DNA from: Planococcus citri
Taxonomy: Eukaryota; Arthropoda; Insecta; Hemiptera; Pseudococcidae
Assembly (NCBI RefSeq): GCF_950023065.1
Contig: NC_088679.1
Span: 68,882,001-68,946,000 of the forward strand
DNA: 64,000 nucleotides
Direction: 5' to 3'
Part shown: positions 1 to 12,121 of the stretch, piece by piece
Position numbering within the stretch: the first letter of the stretch is position 1
Layout: the number at the start of each line of letters is the position of its first letter
Made by a program: the position numbers and the translations under genes
The notes under the pieces: generated by a model
Database searches by the model: none
The model's input: the letters and a program-made list of their open reading frames with translations, nothing else
Told to the model about the DNA's origin: nothing

Positions 1-1842
1 CATCAAATTTTTAAAATTGATGAAGAAAATTAAACGAAAAATTGGAGCAAAACGTTATATTTTTGGCATCTACTTGTTTAAATAAAATCATAAGGTGTTT
101 GAAATCATCAAAAAAGCAAACCTTTTTTTTTTTTTTTTTTTACAAAATTTGGCTAAAAACTTGAATGTAAATTTTGACCCCCCCCCCCCAATAAAAAATT
201 CCATAAGTGCTCGAAAAATGACCTGTTGAAAGTCCTGCTAAAAGTCCTACTTAAGTCCTACTTTTTCATATTGAAATTTTGTTACACACCCTGCCTAGTG
301 GGGGGGGGGGATGAGGGGACTTATCGAGGATGAATTATGCGATTTTTCGCGTTTGAGTGATGCTGGCCTTTGAGTATGAGTATTGTGCTGAAGCATGGGT
401 TGGAGGGATTCCGGTCTTTTCAAATACACTCAAAAAAAAAATATGTGAATTCAGATCTCAAAATTTGGAAAAATTACCATAAAAGGTGCAAAATGAGTAA
501 AAGGTTGTTTTATTTTTGAAACTATTTGAATTTTCGAGAGCTTCTGCCCTCGCTTCGCTCAAGTTGAATTTATTTCTGTTATTTAAAATATTGAAAATTT
601 TTGAAAATTATTCCTACGTAGTATCTAAAAAATTAAAAAGCCATAAAAACCAGCATCTCGCATCAAGAATGAACAAGTGAATATTTTGGTCTCGCAATAA
701 GTTGGTTATAGCCTTGTCAACAGAGATAGTCTAAAGCAATCTTCTCGTCTTAACCAACTTTTATTTTTGAACATTTACTTTTTGAGGAAGTAAATTCATA
801 ATTCACGTTTTGAATGTGGTCTTGTTTGGTAATATTTTGTTTTTACTTCCCCGACTTTGATCGAACCCCTACTATCAGAGCCCGAGTAGATCATTACAAC
901 GTCTCTGTTCTCTCTGAGAGTTTCAGTAATGGCAGAGTTTACTGCTTGATTCATGTTGCATTTCTCTCGACATTTGGCATTTATATTTTAGTAGTAGGTA
1001 TTGTAGTCTTACCTATAACTGATTTGTCTGTGAAAATGAACCAAAAAAAGATGACTTTTTGCCGATTTATGGTCGATTTGAATTGTTTGGCGTGTTGAAA
1101 AAATCACTTACCTATCAAACCGGTTCAAGTGTGCTCGATTTTAACAGACTGATTGATAGTTTTTTAAACTTTGCCCGCTGACAACCACGTTTTTGGCGAA
1201 CTTTCTTGATTTCGAGTATTAAAAATCGGAGGAATTTCGTACCTTCATGATTATACAAATCAAAATTTGGTACCTTATATACTATTCCGATGATTTTTAG
1301 ATCGCCAAGTCGATGAAAACTACACTTCTTGCGATACGAAATCGCGGAAAATAAAACAAATCAAAGATTTCGAGTTCGGTTATACTACTAACTCAACAAT
1401 CTTCTCGCATACCCAGATTGATGGTTTTACTTTTCGAATCATCAATTTTTTTTAAGCTTTTACCATGGCTTAGCTCGACGAGCTGATTTTAATTTCATGG
1501 AACAAAATTTTTCGAAAATCCTCGACAATTGAAATGTATTAACCAAGTCAATGGAAAAATTCAAATTTTTTGTATGAAATCGTCGTTTTTGAAAAGTCGT
1601 AACTACTTATTCGGTACCCTCTCTCCCAAAACGAGTTGTTCCACATTACTCTGGCAAGGGTAGAATTCTTAAGAGCGGAAATTCGTGAATATTTTGGATT
1701 TTCAAAAAAAAAAAAAAAATGAGTCTTATTGGTTAGGTATTTTTTGTAGTTTTTGGTTATTTTTTCATAGGTACAGCTTTTGTTACTTGTTGGTTACCTA
1801 CTTTCAAATTACTTTTTTTATTTCCTTAAAATAATAATTGGG
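1..1842. other. AT-rich non-coding stretch
   Basis: No supportable gene. It holds a poly-T run (123-141), a poly-C run (178-189) and a poly-G run (300-310). A 94-codon open frame at 814-1098 on the plus strand has no recognisable domain, and I do not call it. The sequence looks like intergenic or intronic insect DNA. Confidence 0.5.
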
Positions 1843-2148
1843 CTCTTTGCTAATCAATTAATAATAATAAACGACGATTTTGATGTTTTAAATTCAATTT
1901 TTGATACAATTATTCATAAATTTGCGACAGTGAACAACTTATTCCCAATTTACAAGCTCTAAGCTATTCTATTTTCACGTTGTTCTTTGTTTTCAATCAG
2001 GCTAGTTTTATTACAAATTTTTTCAAATTCATCAAGTTAACTGCTCTTTGCTAATCAATTATTACTTAATAGTAATGAACATTGATTTTGATGGTTTTTA
2101 TTCAATTTTCGATTCAATTATTCATAAATTTGCGACAGTGAACAACTT
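1843..2148. repeat. Two direct copies of a ~100-bp repeat
   Basis: Copies at 1843-1940 and 2044-2148 both start CTCTTTGCTAATCAATTA and end with the block TTTGCGACAGTGAACAACTT. They differ by small indels in the middle. The spacing of about 200 bp suggests a local tandem duplication. No coding content is seen. Confidence 0.75.
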
Positions 2149-3239
2149 GTCACAAATAGATTCGAGTCTGTTGAAAGTATTTTTTAACGTCATTCAAAAT
2201 TTATTAGTATGAAAATAACGCTTATTTGAGGTATTTTATCGGAGTTTGCTTTTTTGGAAAAGGAAAAAAAGTACTAAAATTTTAAAGAAACGGGCGAATC
2301 AAGAAGGTTAAAAACCGGTCAAAAAGTGTCCTGGTGTGATAGGTTCAACAAACGAATGAGTTTGGCGATAGACAAGTGGTCTCGAATTGAGGATTGTTTC
2401 AGTTGCCAACTACGTAAAATTCAAACACTGCTCACTTACCATATAGCTCGAAGCAACAACGATTGCCTGCATTCTTGATCCACTAGTTGAGAAATTACCC
2501 TAGATAGAATTTTCATCAAAAGACATGAAAAGTTCGAAGATATTTTCAAAATGAAATCAACCTGGGTGCGAAATGGAATAATTGGAAATCTTTGATCCAG
2601 TACAGTTTGAACAATATTCTCGTAAAACAAGAACAACAAAAATAAACAATGAAAATATCTTACGAAACTGAGAAAACATCGAGACAACAAAGTACCAGAA
2701 GATGTTACGCGTGAAACAAGTCGCGAATCTTTTTAAAGGATGAATAAAACGAATGAATAGAATTGAATTCGTCTACTCTTCAAATGGTCTGTCGAGAATT
2801 TATCTAAATCTCCATCATCGGTAATATTCCACTAATTGTGGTGAAAAGCAGCATGTGCCTGTTTAGGCAAGTAAGTATATAGTATATTACTAAATGAGGG
2901 GAGAAAGTGAGGTTTCCTGGACGAACGCTGTTTACTGTTCGAGCCGAAGGCGAGTGAGGGAAACCGAACTTCTCCCCTTATTTGGGTAAGATATTTTACA
3001 TAATAAGTGATACGAAAGTACATATACTTTTCCGCCCAAGACACCAGCTAGAATTATGTGAAATGTACAAACTTGTGTAAGATGAAAAAATCTGAATAAT
3101 TTACTCACGATTAAAGCTGCATTTAGATCTGTTACTTAATTTTTTATACATAGTATTTTGACGAATACTCACATACGCAACATTTCAGACTGTAAAAGAT
3201 TCAAACTTTGAAACGAAATCAAAATTATGTATTTTTTAA
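2149..3239. other. Non-coding sequence with one hairpin
   Basis: No gene is recognised. Open frames at 2436-2690 and 2832-3044 (minus) show no family signal. The one structured item is the imperfect inverted repeat at 2897-2979, listed separately. Confidence 0.4.
2897..2979. repeat. Imperfect hairpin, ~22-bp arms
   Basis: The left arm (2897-2918, starting AGGGGAGAAAGTGAGG) pairs with the right arm (2958-2979, ending CCGAACTTCTCCCCT), with mismatches. The loop contains CGAGCCGAAGGCGAGTGAGG. It may be a small foldback element or its remnant. Confidence 0.5.
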
Positions 3240-3790
3240 TTGCTTCTAAGTAAAGCAAAAGAGTGAACTGAAGTAAAGCAAAACAAAACAAAACAAACTT
3301 ACAAGTACTTAATTGTAAAAAAAATAGGTTGGTGTCTTTGAAATATTAAACAAAAAGTACAGAACAATACGAAAAGAGATCATTTTCATTACTTAAACAC
3401 TGAAATCGAAGCAGGCGAAGTATTAAAAAAAAAGAACAAAAACAATACAAAAAAAGATCACTTTCATTTAGTATTTAAACACCAAAATTGGAAATTATCG
3501 TACGTGTATACTTTCTAAGTATTAAAAAAAAAGCACAAAAACAAAATATCATACCTTCGCCTTCGTTAAAAAAAATAAATAAATAAATAAAATAAATAAA
3601 TAAAAATAAACTACTTAAACTAGATCATTTATTCATATTTTTCAGAATTATTCAAACACTGATACTGAAATATCACACCTCCGCCTTCGATTAAAAAAAA
3701 ACACAACGAGATAATCAGAATTATTCAAACACTAATAAAGAAAATTAAAAAAATTAGATCACTTTGTTTGAACTATTCGAACACTTCAAG
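3240..3790. repeat. Degenerate tandem repeat plus (AAAT)n microsatellite
   Basis: Units of roughly 80-110 bp recur about five times. Shared blocks are AGATCA(C/T)TTTCATT, TTCAAACACTGAAAT, TATTAAAAAAAAAG(A/C)ACAAAA and CACCTCCGCCTTCG. An (AAAT)n/(AAATA)n microsatellite occupies about 3568-3612. Unit boundaries are blurred by indels. Confidence 0.5.
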
Positions 3791-3796
3791 TGAAAA

Positions 3797-4443
3797 TCAA
3801 CATTGATTACCCATGTAGTATATTGACACATTGCAGTTACTGAAACTGAAGTTTGGCGGAAAGTATGGCATAGGCACTCCAGTAACTGTATTACTATTGT
3901 TTCTATTTTCACAATTAATATCGACAACCTTTTCAATGACATATTGCGAAAGCGACCATTCTTGTGGCGAAGAAGAAGATACATCATCATCTCTTTGAGG
4001 TTCTGGTTCTTGAACTTCAATTTCTTCATTAGCAAAGTGGAATGATGGTAACGTACAGAACTTCGGAGTTTTGTATACAAACTTTTTTTTTTTTTAAATC
4101 GGAACTGCTGGTTCTTTAGTCTTTAGCATTCATTGATTACGTTTACGTCAGTTATTTCGGAAGATTTTGTTTTCTTATTGAATGGAGTTTTGTGCACAAA
4201 TCGTTTTCTTTTTATCGGAATTGCAGCAGACTTATCAGTATTATTATCCATCACATTTACAGCAGTTTCAGCAGATTTTGTTTTTTTTTTTATCGGAAAT
4301 TTGGATAAGTAAAATGATTGAATATAAATGTATTTTAAGTGTGTGAGAAGGACCTTTGTTGTTGGAAATTTCATTTCTAAGAAACTTTGCTGCAACATTA
4401 TAGCCGGGGAAGGGGAAGGAGTTTGACAAAAGGGAAAAGACAC
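3797..4443 (-). pseudogene. Unrecognised decayed coding remnant with internal peptide repeat
   Basis: I do not recognise the protein. On the minus strand, a frame running from 4078 to a TGA at 3797-3799 has protein-like composition: acidic and serine-rich (EEIEVQEPEPQRDDD), then an N-rich tail with PPNFSFSNCNVSIYYMG. The adjoining frame that ends at 4123 carries a basic repeat, PIKRKRFVHKTP. A shorter version, KKFVYKTPKF, appears after the 13-A homopolymer at 4083-4095, so a motif of the type P-I-K-x-K-x-F-V-x-K-T-P occurs at least twice. The two frames are out of register across the poly-A run, where slippage or decay breaks the reading frame. It could be the tail of a transposon protein or a host exon. 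Confidence 0.3.
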
Positions 4444-4703
4444 ATAAAACAGGACCCATGTACGCCAAAAGTCGAGAAAAATTGGTCATAATAAATTTTT
4501 TTGAAATTTTTGTAGGTGCATTAATTTTTTTTAGTAATAATTCTGTGCTTCGGGATTGCCAAATTACTATTGTTGTTAGAAAAAAATGTTTACGGTCAAT
4601 TTTTCTCCGCCTATTGCATACAATAAGTACATGAGTCTTCTGTTGCTTTATGTGCCATTCCAGTTTGGTTAAACCTCTTGACCAGCATTTTGTTTCAGCA
4701 AAT

Positions 4704-5446
4704 GAATGGTGCTATTCAAGAAGGTCCTATCGACGGATAGGACCTTTTAGAGGAGTTCATGAAATTTGAATCTCTGACATTTTCTGCACACAATGGTGCA
4801 AACCGCAGCGCACTGTGTGGTGTTTTTCACAAACAGCAGCCATATGAAGTTGGTGAGGCCGGCCCACCACAGTGACTTGGATGGCAAAAAAAAAGGGCGC
4901 ATGGGGTTTTACAACAAAACTCAAGAGTTGGAAGTAGTGATTTCGTAGTAATTTTCAACGAGGAATTCGAATCCGATGTCCTTTTTTTTGCCCGACCCCT
5001 TGGGGAGGGGGAGTGGGGTGCGACGGAAATCAAATTTTGTAAAAATAAAAAAAATTGAGTGATTCTAAATTTAATTTTTTCCTCAAGAGTTGGTGTTTTA
5101 AACTTGTAAATTACGTACCTAACAAGTTTTCTGAACTATTTCATGTTTTTGGTGGGTTTGAGAAGGAATAAAATCGATTTTTAGGTGGAATAACCGCAAG
5201 AAGGTCCTGTCGTTTCAAGAAGGTCCTATCAAGGTCTCTTTTGTAAAGCTCTCCCATGCAAATATTGGTGGTGGAAAAAAAATTACTACGCAGGAAATAA
5301 ATAGTGGAAAGATGCTTCTGTTCAACAAAAAAAACCGGAGCTCGCTATATCATTGTAAACCAAAATAGCAAAACACTGAAATATAAAAATGTGTTTTTCT
5401 CAAAACCAGTTTTTTGGCGATAGGACCTTCTTGAATAGCACCATTC
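4704..5446. mobile_element. MITE-like element with ~29-bp terminal inverted repeats
   Basis: GAATGGTGCTATTCAAGAAG at 4704 continues as GTCCTATCG. Its reverse complement closes the element at 5418-5446. The total length is 743 bp. The submotif AAGAAGGTCCT(A/G)TC occurs again inside, near 5201 and 5216. There is no transposase frame, so it would be non-autonomous. The flanks are A/T rich (CAAAT at the left, AAATT at the right), so the target duplication cannot be fixed by eye. Confidence 0.65.
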
Positions 5447-7852
5447 AAATTATAGTCAAATTATAGCTTTTTTCATTCTGCTTTCTAAATGTATAATCAC
5501 TTTTACGTTTTTAAATTTTGTTTTTGTGTTACACTAAAGTATACCGAATTTCATGTCTTGAATCATGGTCTTCAATGGGACCACACTACCTACGGAGGGT
5601 GTTTTTCCTGTCCAATTTTTATGTAACCACTTACCTACCTTGTTGTACAATTGATTTACGGTATAAAGGCAGGTCTAAGATTACCTACGTGTTAAGTATG
5701 TAAACTTTATCCTTGTTCAATTAATTTTCATCGCCCTCAATTTCCTTTTTTATTCGTAATCTTCTGATAACCGTCGCAACTTTCCTGTTGTTTCGAAATA
5801 AATATGTATTTGCATATCAATTCAGCATCCTTTTTTCTCCTCGATTGAATTTTATTTTCATTCAGAGGTCGAATGATATCAATATGTACTATAGGGTTCT
5901 ACACGATAATGCATTACATACATATTATTTCTACACAACAATATTCAGTTTTCATTTCATGCATGTACACCTACACATACATATATTATGTACTATTGTT
6001 AATTGCCTGATATTGGAAAGGGCAACGTTGCTAATTTCGCCAAAAATCGGTTCCTTAATGGTCGACCTACGTAAGAATTTGGAATGTGCTTCGAGTATAA
6101 TAATTATTCTCGAATTGCATCTTGTTTCATGGTATCATTAGGATATAGCAAGTTGCACAATAAGAAAGAGATACCGTTAAAGCTCCGGCTTCATCGTCGC
6201 GTCTTCGTCGGGGTATTTTCGGATTTTAATTGCTCTCGATATTCCTCCCACTTCCCTTCCGCTCGTCTCCGACTAACGAGCTGTTTTGCTCGACTCGGTG
6301 TTAAGTATTAATCGAACTCGTTACAGAAAGCATTAAGTATACACGTTGGCTGGCGTTAATAACTTTTAATCAATTGACATTTTAGCTTAGAGCTTTGTAT
6401 GTGTAGTGTAGATAGTTTTCTGTACACCTAATAGAATTTAAAAGCGTGACCGAAGCGTTACCTTTAAACCTTCCCATGGTGTAGAATAAGAAGGTTAATT
6501 TTTAGTACTATTTCGGAAGAAAAGCTCGTGCTTTTGATGGTACGAGTAACAAAAGAAGTGGTGGCGGTGGCGCCGCCTCGACGTATGTCTAAGATGTCAG
6601 GGAAGAGTTGAAGAAAATAGACGAATGAACCCCTCCAACTTCCTATGGCCCCGGTCACGGTTCCGTTCGCCAATTTACGGTACACCCAGTTATACGACGA
6701 GTTAATTTTCAAAGATGCGACTTTTACAAAAGTACCATTTTTTCGCGTCGATTGAATTTATAGCTCGAGTATATTACCAGGGTACAACGAACGTATTACA
6801 GAAGAAATATTATGAAATACTTTTTTTTTCTTCTTCTTTTCTTTACTTTACTTTACTCTTTTTTTTTCATCTGCCTTTCGAATTACATTCTGTTCGATTA
6901 TATTCGAGGCGTATTGAAGAACTAAACGCGCAGCATGGCCTAGTTGCTCGAGAAGAGACTGCAGGAGAGGCACAGACGAGAGGATATTTACGACTTACAA
7001 CTGCGTAATGAACGATATTTTCTCTCGATATCAGCGTTTTAACACGACCTCCCGCAATCATAGCCGGCTTTTCTTGCGTATTTCCCCGGAGCAATATACT
7101 CGGCCATTGTGTACTTTTTATGTGCGAACTGAACTAAACTAGAGTATGGAGAGGTGGTGACGAGGTAGGGTGGAAAAAAAATCATCGCGTCGTTATTACA
7201 TTACTGTTCGTTGTTGTTGTTGTTGTTCGAGCGATATAAATACGGGCTCGTCGATATATTTATGGAAAAAACAATGTTTTCTTAGCTGTTTATTAGGTTG
7301 CTCGTTATATGGTACTGTGTATAGAACTATATACTTGGGGCTGTATGTGTGTATTTAGATGGTTGGCCAGAGTCGACGACGTTGTTTGCGAAACGATGGG
7401 AATTTAGTCCTGGAAGGGTTTTCATGCTTCGTGTAGCGTGTTGTTTTTTTTTGTAGAATGGTGAGCTTTTTGTTCAGATAAGAAGCTGCCGAAAACGAGT
7501 CAGATTATGGTCGAATTTTATTTTATTTTTTTGATTTTTGAAAAGGTGATGTGGAGGATGTCTTGGAATTATATTATTTTCAATCAGATGATGAATTTTC
7601 TGTGATGGGGGGGGGGTGTCCGCTGAATTTTTCGATACGAGAAAAAATTAATTTGGAAGGGAAAGAAAAGAGCTAAAATTCTAAAAGTAGGGTCAAAAAA
7701 TAAGAACGATTTTTCAAGAATTTTATTCGAAATTCCGATCTAGGTACCTATGTAGATTTATGATTAAAAATTTCGAATTTAGAAAAATGAAAATTGGAAA
7801 ACCAAAAAAAAAATCTTTGAAAACTCTAAAGTAGGTAGTAGCTTACAATGGG
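5447..7852. other. Apparently single-copy non-coding DNA
   Basis: This stretch is less repetitive and richer in CG dinucleotides than its surroundings. It includes a (TTG)n run near 7206-7225 and a poly-G run near 7609. Open frames at 5518-6311, 6464-7094 and 7170-7358 are short and have no recognisable motif. It may be intronic or regulatory DNA of an unseen host gene. No function is assigned. Confidence 0.35.
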
Positions 7853-8165
7853 TCACTTTGGAACAGGCCAACCTTTTTTTTTCTGGGTTCCCCAGTCCCC
7901 AACCTGCTGGCGGGGTGGGGCAAGTTTATTGGAGGAATATCGCATCATAATTTTTTACACATTGGTTTTTAAAATCAGATGCACACAAAAATAATAATAA
8001 AGTGGACCTTGAGCAAATAAACATTAGAACTAACACTTAATAAAACTTAGAACTAAATGCATATCTTATTATATAGTTACACTACACATCTTACAAAATA
8101 TAGTAATTGTATAGTTATATATATACGCCCTACCAATACTCACCTTTCTGGAACGTCGGGAGATT

Positions 8166-8341
8166 CATTGGGGGCGGGCTCTTCTACCCTCTTGGTCCAG
8201 GGAAGTGCCCCAGCCTTGGAGGCTTCTTCACCCCTGTGACGGGGCCTTCTTGTGTTATCATTGGGAGCGGGCGCTTCTGCCCTCTTGATCCCTGGTATGC
8301 CCCAGCCTTGGAGGCTTCTTTACCCCTGTGACGGGGCCTTC
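8166..8341. repeat. Two tandem 93-bp-period repeats at a LINE 3' end
   Basis: Copies at 8166-8249 and 8259-8341 share CCCCAGCCTTGGAGGCTTCT and CCCCTGTGACGGGGCCTTC. They overlap or directly follow the stop codon of the LINE reading frame (minus strand), so they form its 3' untranslated end. They are markedly more GC-rich than the neighbouring sequence. Confidence 0.8.
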
Positions 8342-9420
8342 AAGGTGACACGCATCTTTCTTCTTCCCACAGCTTTCTTATAGTGTTTCTCATGTAGGTA
8401 CTCCAGATGTGACGGAATGGTTACATCCAGAGGAATACTTGGCCATCCAACACCAAACCTCTGACAAGTGGTCAGCGCATGCTCCGCTGTTTCTTCTGGA
8501 AACCCACATCTGCAACTTGCCTCATTTCTTCAGTGGATGCTGTGTAAGAAAGACCCGAAGCAGCCTTTACCACTGAGGGCCTGTGCAACCCAAAAGTCCA
8601 ATTTGCTGTCAAGATCCACATTCTTTCTTGCTGAGATGGTGGGGAAAAGTTTTCTTGTCCATGGTCCATGCGCTGACTGTATCCACATCTCGTTCCATTG
8701 GTTTAAAGCTCATTCCTGGATTAAAGCTACAGCTTCCTGTAACTCTTCTTCTCGGAGATAAGGTGTTCTTTTATGGGCAAGCCAAGTCAGGGCTCGTGCT
8801 TCTATGGCTAATTCCAACGGCATTGAATCTGCTATCACCGTTGAGGCTATGTAGCTGGTTCCTTTGTAAAGCCTTGGTATATTTCTGGTCATCTGAAGGT
8901 GAAGTTTTCTGAGCTCGTCAACTATCGCTTTCAAATTGATCTTGTGGACAAATCAACTGCTTCCGTGTCCAATAACTGCATTTACTGTTGCCTTATACAT
9001 AATTCTCCTTGCCCACACCGAATAGCCGTACGTATTGTGGCATACCACTGTGAGTATTGGCCGGTACTTCTTTGCTTTCTGTATGCTGTGCAGTAGATGT
9101 GTTTTCCACCACAGTCTATCGTCGATTATAACACCAAGATATGTAATGTTTCTTTTTGTGTGGACAAGGGTATCTCCAACTGTGATTGTGTCGCATAGTT
9201 GTTGATTTCTTATCGTAGGTCTTCTTCTGTCCAACAAAATGAACTCCGTTTTGCCTGCATTCGGTTGAAGGCCATTCATCTGTAGGAATTGCAAGACTGC
9301 GTTTATTGCCGCATATGATTCTATCTCAAATTCGTCTGCAGAATTGCATGCAATCAGTAGGAAAGTATCGTCTACAAAACACGTTAACCTGAAGGATGGT
9401 TCTGTTGTTGGCTTATGTTT
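8320..9420 (-). pseudogene. R1-like LINE ORF2, 3' fragment (reverse transcriptase to zinc knuckle)
   Basis: This is the C-terminal part of a non-LTR retrotransposon polyprotein, which copies element RNA into DNA at the target site. Reading from about 9420 downward, the catalytic palm motif is FVDD (9367-9378), a variant of YADD. It is followed by LQPNAGKTEF, then the thumb motif ITYLGVIIDDRLWW. Further on come HGPWTRKLFP and GKGCFGSFLH, and then a zinc knuckle CRC-x6-H-x4-C. The frame closes with KAPSQG and TAA at 8320-8322. The whole stretch stays in one frame, broken only by three stops, all TGA (8953-8955, 8710-8712, 8530-8532). The finger region and endonuclease are missing, as expected for 5' truncation. 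An R1-clade origin is inferred from the knuckle and the W/HG/GCFG pattern. Confidence 0.85.
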
Positions 9421-9525
9421 TTAATCTAACAAAGACTAACCTAACCTGACGAGGTTGTCGCGAATCTCGAATAATAAAAAGTAAAAATAGAAAATATTAA
9501 TTCGTCGGTTATATTTTTGGTTACT

Positions 9526-11160
9526 TGGTTGAAATTGAAATGTTCTTAGTTTTTTCTTTTAGTTATTGATGGCTACTTGTGCCTATTGATGAAATGAACA
9601 AATCAATATTATCAGTTAAACTATATTTGAATTGTCTTACTTACTTACTGCATTTGAATTTTTGTATGAAATTCGATTTCCAGCTGATTTTGCTGAACTC
9701 TGCTCTTTTCATACCCGATCCGACTTCAAATAATAAGTATTTTGAAGCCGATAAATCAAACTTGAACAATTGATATACAGATCTTCAAGTCGAGTAGATT
9801 TTAATTTAATTTATAGAGATTGTTTTCGTTTTTCACATGCTATTATTAAGTTTTTTAATCTCTTCAGCATCGCCCATTAAAATATTTTATAAATGAAAAA
9901 CAAAACGAATTTCTAATAGGGATGGAAATATTCATTTTTAATAAATTTAAATTACGAAAAAATCGTCATTCCCATATTAGTCTGACGCGTTAACCTTAGA
10001 CAGTTCATTCATCAAACTGACAAAATCGAAATTTCAGACCGGTTTCGCCTAGATACCCCGGGACCATGCCTTCTCAGAGTGTCTACTGGCGAAAAAATAG
10101 CAAGAAAGCAAGAAAAAGGCGAGAAATTGACATGGGTGGCAAGATAGCGAGAAAATAGTATAGAAATTCCTTCAAAAAACAAAAAAAATTTCAAAAAAAT
10201 TCACATCAAAAATCTCTAAAAAATTGAAATCATCCCACCAATTTTGAAAGATGTTGAGATCAGAAAAATGGAATCCTTTCATTAAAATTGATGTTATTTC
10301 TACTTTTCGTATTACAAATTTTCCAAAGCTTTTGCTCCGTGCAAATTTCAAAAATTAAATAGGAAAATTCCAGAAATAATCGTTAAACCCAAACTATTTG
10401 AAATGTGCGAATTTTTCATTTTTTTCTGAACAGAATCACTAACTTTTCAAAATTGTAATATTAGGTATTGTTGCTCTGGTGAAAATATAAAATAAAAGGA
10501 AGATTCAAAATGATCGTTTTTTCGTTTTTTGAATCAATTTTCACAGAAAATTTTCGCTCTCGTTTGGCTTGAACAGTAATTTTGCCTTCATTCATTATCA
10601 TTATGAAGGATTTTCGGAAAATTACCTAAAATGTCGATTTTTCATGTATAAAAATTCGGTTTCACTCTCCCCACCCCCCCCCCCCCATCACAAATAAAAT
10701 GAAAACTCCCTCTATGATTTCATCTTGTAAATGCCACTTATTATGATCACCATGTTGAGTTTTGAATTTTGTCGGAAAAATGACATGAAACACCCCCCTC
10801 CCCAAATAACATGTCATTCATTCCGCCTCTGCGTTTAATTTTTATTTTGTTAGATATTGTTTTCATCTTTAAATTGAATCGAATTGAACTCATTTTGTTA
10901 GGTAATTTCGTTACTCGTTAGGAACTCTGAATGTTCATTTTCATTAAAATGATCGGTTTTGTTATCAAGTGTAAGATTTTGCTTTTTCCATCTGAGAATT
11001 TGAATAACTTGATTATGTATGTACATATGGATAAATATGAGAAGGGGTACGAATTTTCATGTATGAAAGCAAGAAAACAGGACGATGAGGAAGGCAAGAA
11101 AAAAGCAAGAAATTTGTTTTTTTTTTGTTTCAGTAGACATTCTGAACTTAAGTAGTATAT
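9526..11160. other. AT-rich non-coding stretch
   Basis: No gene is recognised. It contains a poly-C tract near 10674-10686 and scattered GCAAGAAA-type purine runs near 10100 and 11065. Short open frames at 9579-9773 and 10931-11155 show no motif. Confidence 0.4.
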
Positions 11161-11420
11161 GGGTCACTTCGGAACAGGCCGACGACGGGTGGGTGTAAAG
11201 TGCATGGGGGTTAGGTTAACCAACAAAGGATAGTTTTTGGAAACAAAGCACTTTTTTTCTTCAGGGGGCCTCAGTTTCGACGTCCTGCGGATGAGGCTAG
11301 TTTATTGGATAATGAATGTTGAACAGGCTTACGTAACCTAACCTGATGAGATCGAGTTGTGAGGCGATATTTTAACCTTGTAGAAAAATAGAACGAACGC
11401 ATTAATTAAAATTTTCTGAT
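11161..11420. repeat. Repeat copy B (uninterrupted)
   Basis: It begins GGGTCACTTCGGAACAGGCC, contains AGTTTATTGGA and then AACCTAACCTGATGAG, and fades near ATTAATTAAAATTTTC. It matches the two ends of the repeat at 7853-9525 but lacks the LINE, so it serves as an empty-site comparison. Confidence 0.6.
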
Positions 11421-11829
11421 TTTATCTGCAAAAAAACATGGCGAATTGAGAACGAAATTTATTACTTACTGTAAAGACACAGTTCAAAATGTAGTCTATG
11501 ATTTGGAATACCTATTATCCGTGCTATATTGTATAAATATGATTCTTATCAATTCATCCACAAATTTCATCAAAATTAAATGTTGTTATAACTAACTTGC
11601 TTTTTAAATTTCCTGCTTCAAAATAATGTACCAAAAACCCCTTGAAATATTAAACTTTTTGCTGAAGTTGTAATTTTTTTTTTGAAGATCATATTTTTTG
11701 ACTGTTGAGATGCACTGAACGGTAATTACAATGGAAATTTACAAAATTTACAAGCCCCGAAAAGCCTTGATCACAGTTTGAATTTCGGAGCTCACGTTCT
11801 GGGCTTTGTTTTCATAAGAAAAGGTTTCA

Positions 11830-12121
11830 GGCTTTGGGCCAGGGCTTTGTAGGTTACAGTTTTTAAGGTTTTGGGGCTTGAACATTCGGGCTTCAAGGAA
11901 ATAATCGGGGCATTTTTCAGGTTTCGGGTTCTGGTCCTGGGCCGGGCCTCATCCCTGGAGAATTCAAATTTTAAAAAAACCTAAACAAAAATTTCTTATA
12001 ATAATATGAATAGGTAAGCTACCAACTATTATTCATTACGAGTAATTAATTGATAATCGAATAATATTTATTCACATTCCAACATTTCTGTGGTGACAAA
12101 TTTGAAATTCTGTATACAATT
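11830..12121. repeat. ~290-bp repeat, copy 1
   Basis: It starts GGCTTTGGGCCAGGGCTTTG, contains GGGCCGGGCCTCATCCCTGG, and continues through ATTCATTACGAGTAATTAA to GTGACAAATTTGAAATTC. A near-identical copy is at 17603-17898, in the same order relative to a hAT remnant downstream. The inner end TCATCCCTG read on the minus strand, CAGGGATGAGGCC, resembles a hAT-type terminus. Confidence 0.75.

Larger units (their letters stand above)
7853..9525. repeat. Repeat copy A, interrupted by a LINE
   Basis: The left part, 7853-7935, starts GGGTCACTTTGGAACAGGCC and ends at AGTTTATTGGA. The right part, from about 9426, starts ACCTAACCTGACGAG. The same two ends occur joined in 11161-11420 with only about 40 bp between them. 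The interior here (about 7936-9425) is an R1-like LINE fragment, so this is probably a filled site. Confidence 0.6.

Noticed and set aside
814..1098. 94-codon plus-strand frame
   Set aside because: Hydrophobic stretches but no family signal, no conserved start context and no neighbouring exons.
9440..9475. Hammerhead-like CTGACGAG...CGCGAAT in the repeat end
   Set aside because: The invariant GAAA is not present and the related copy at 11340 does not preserve it.
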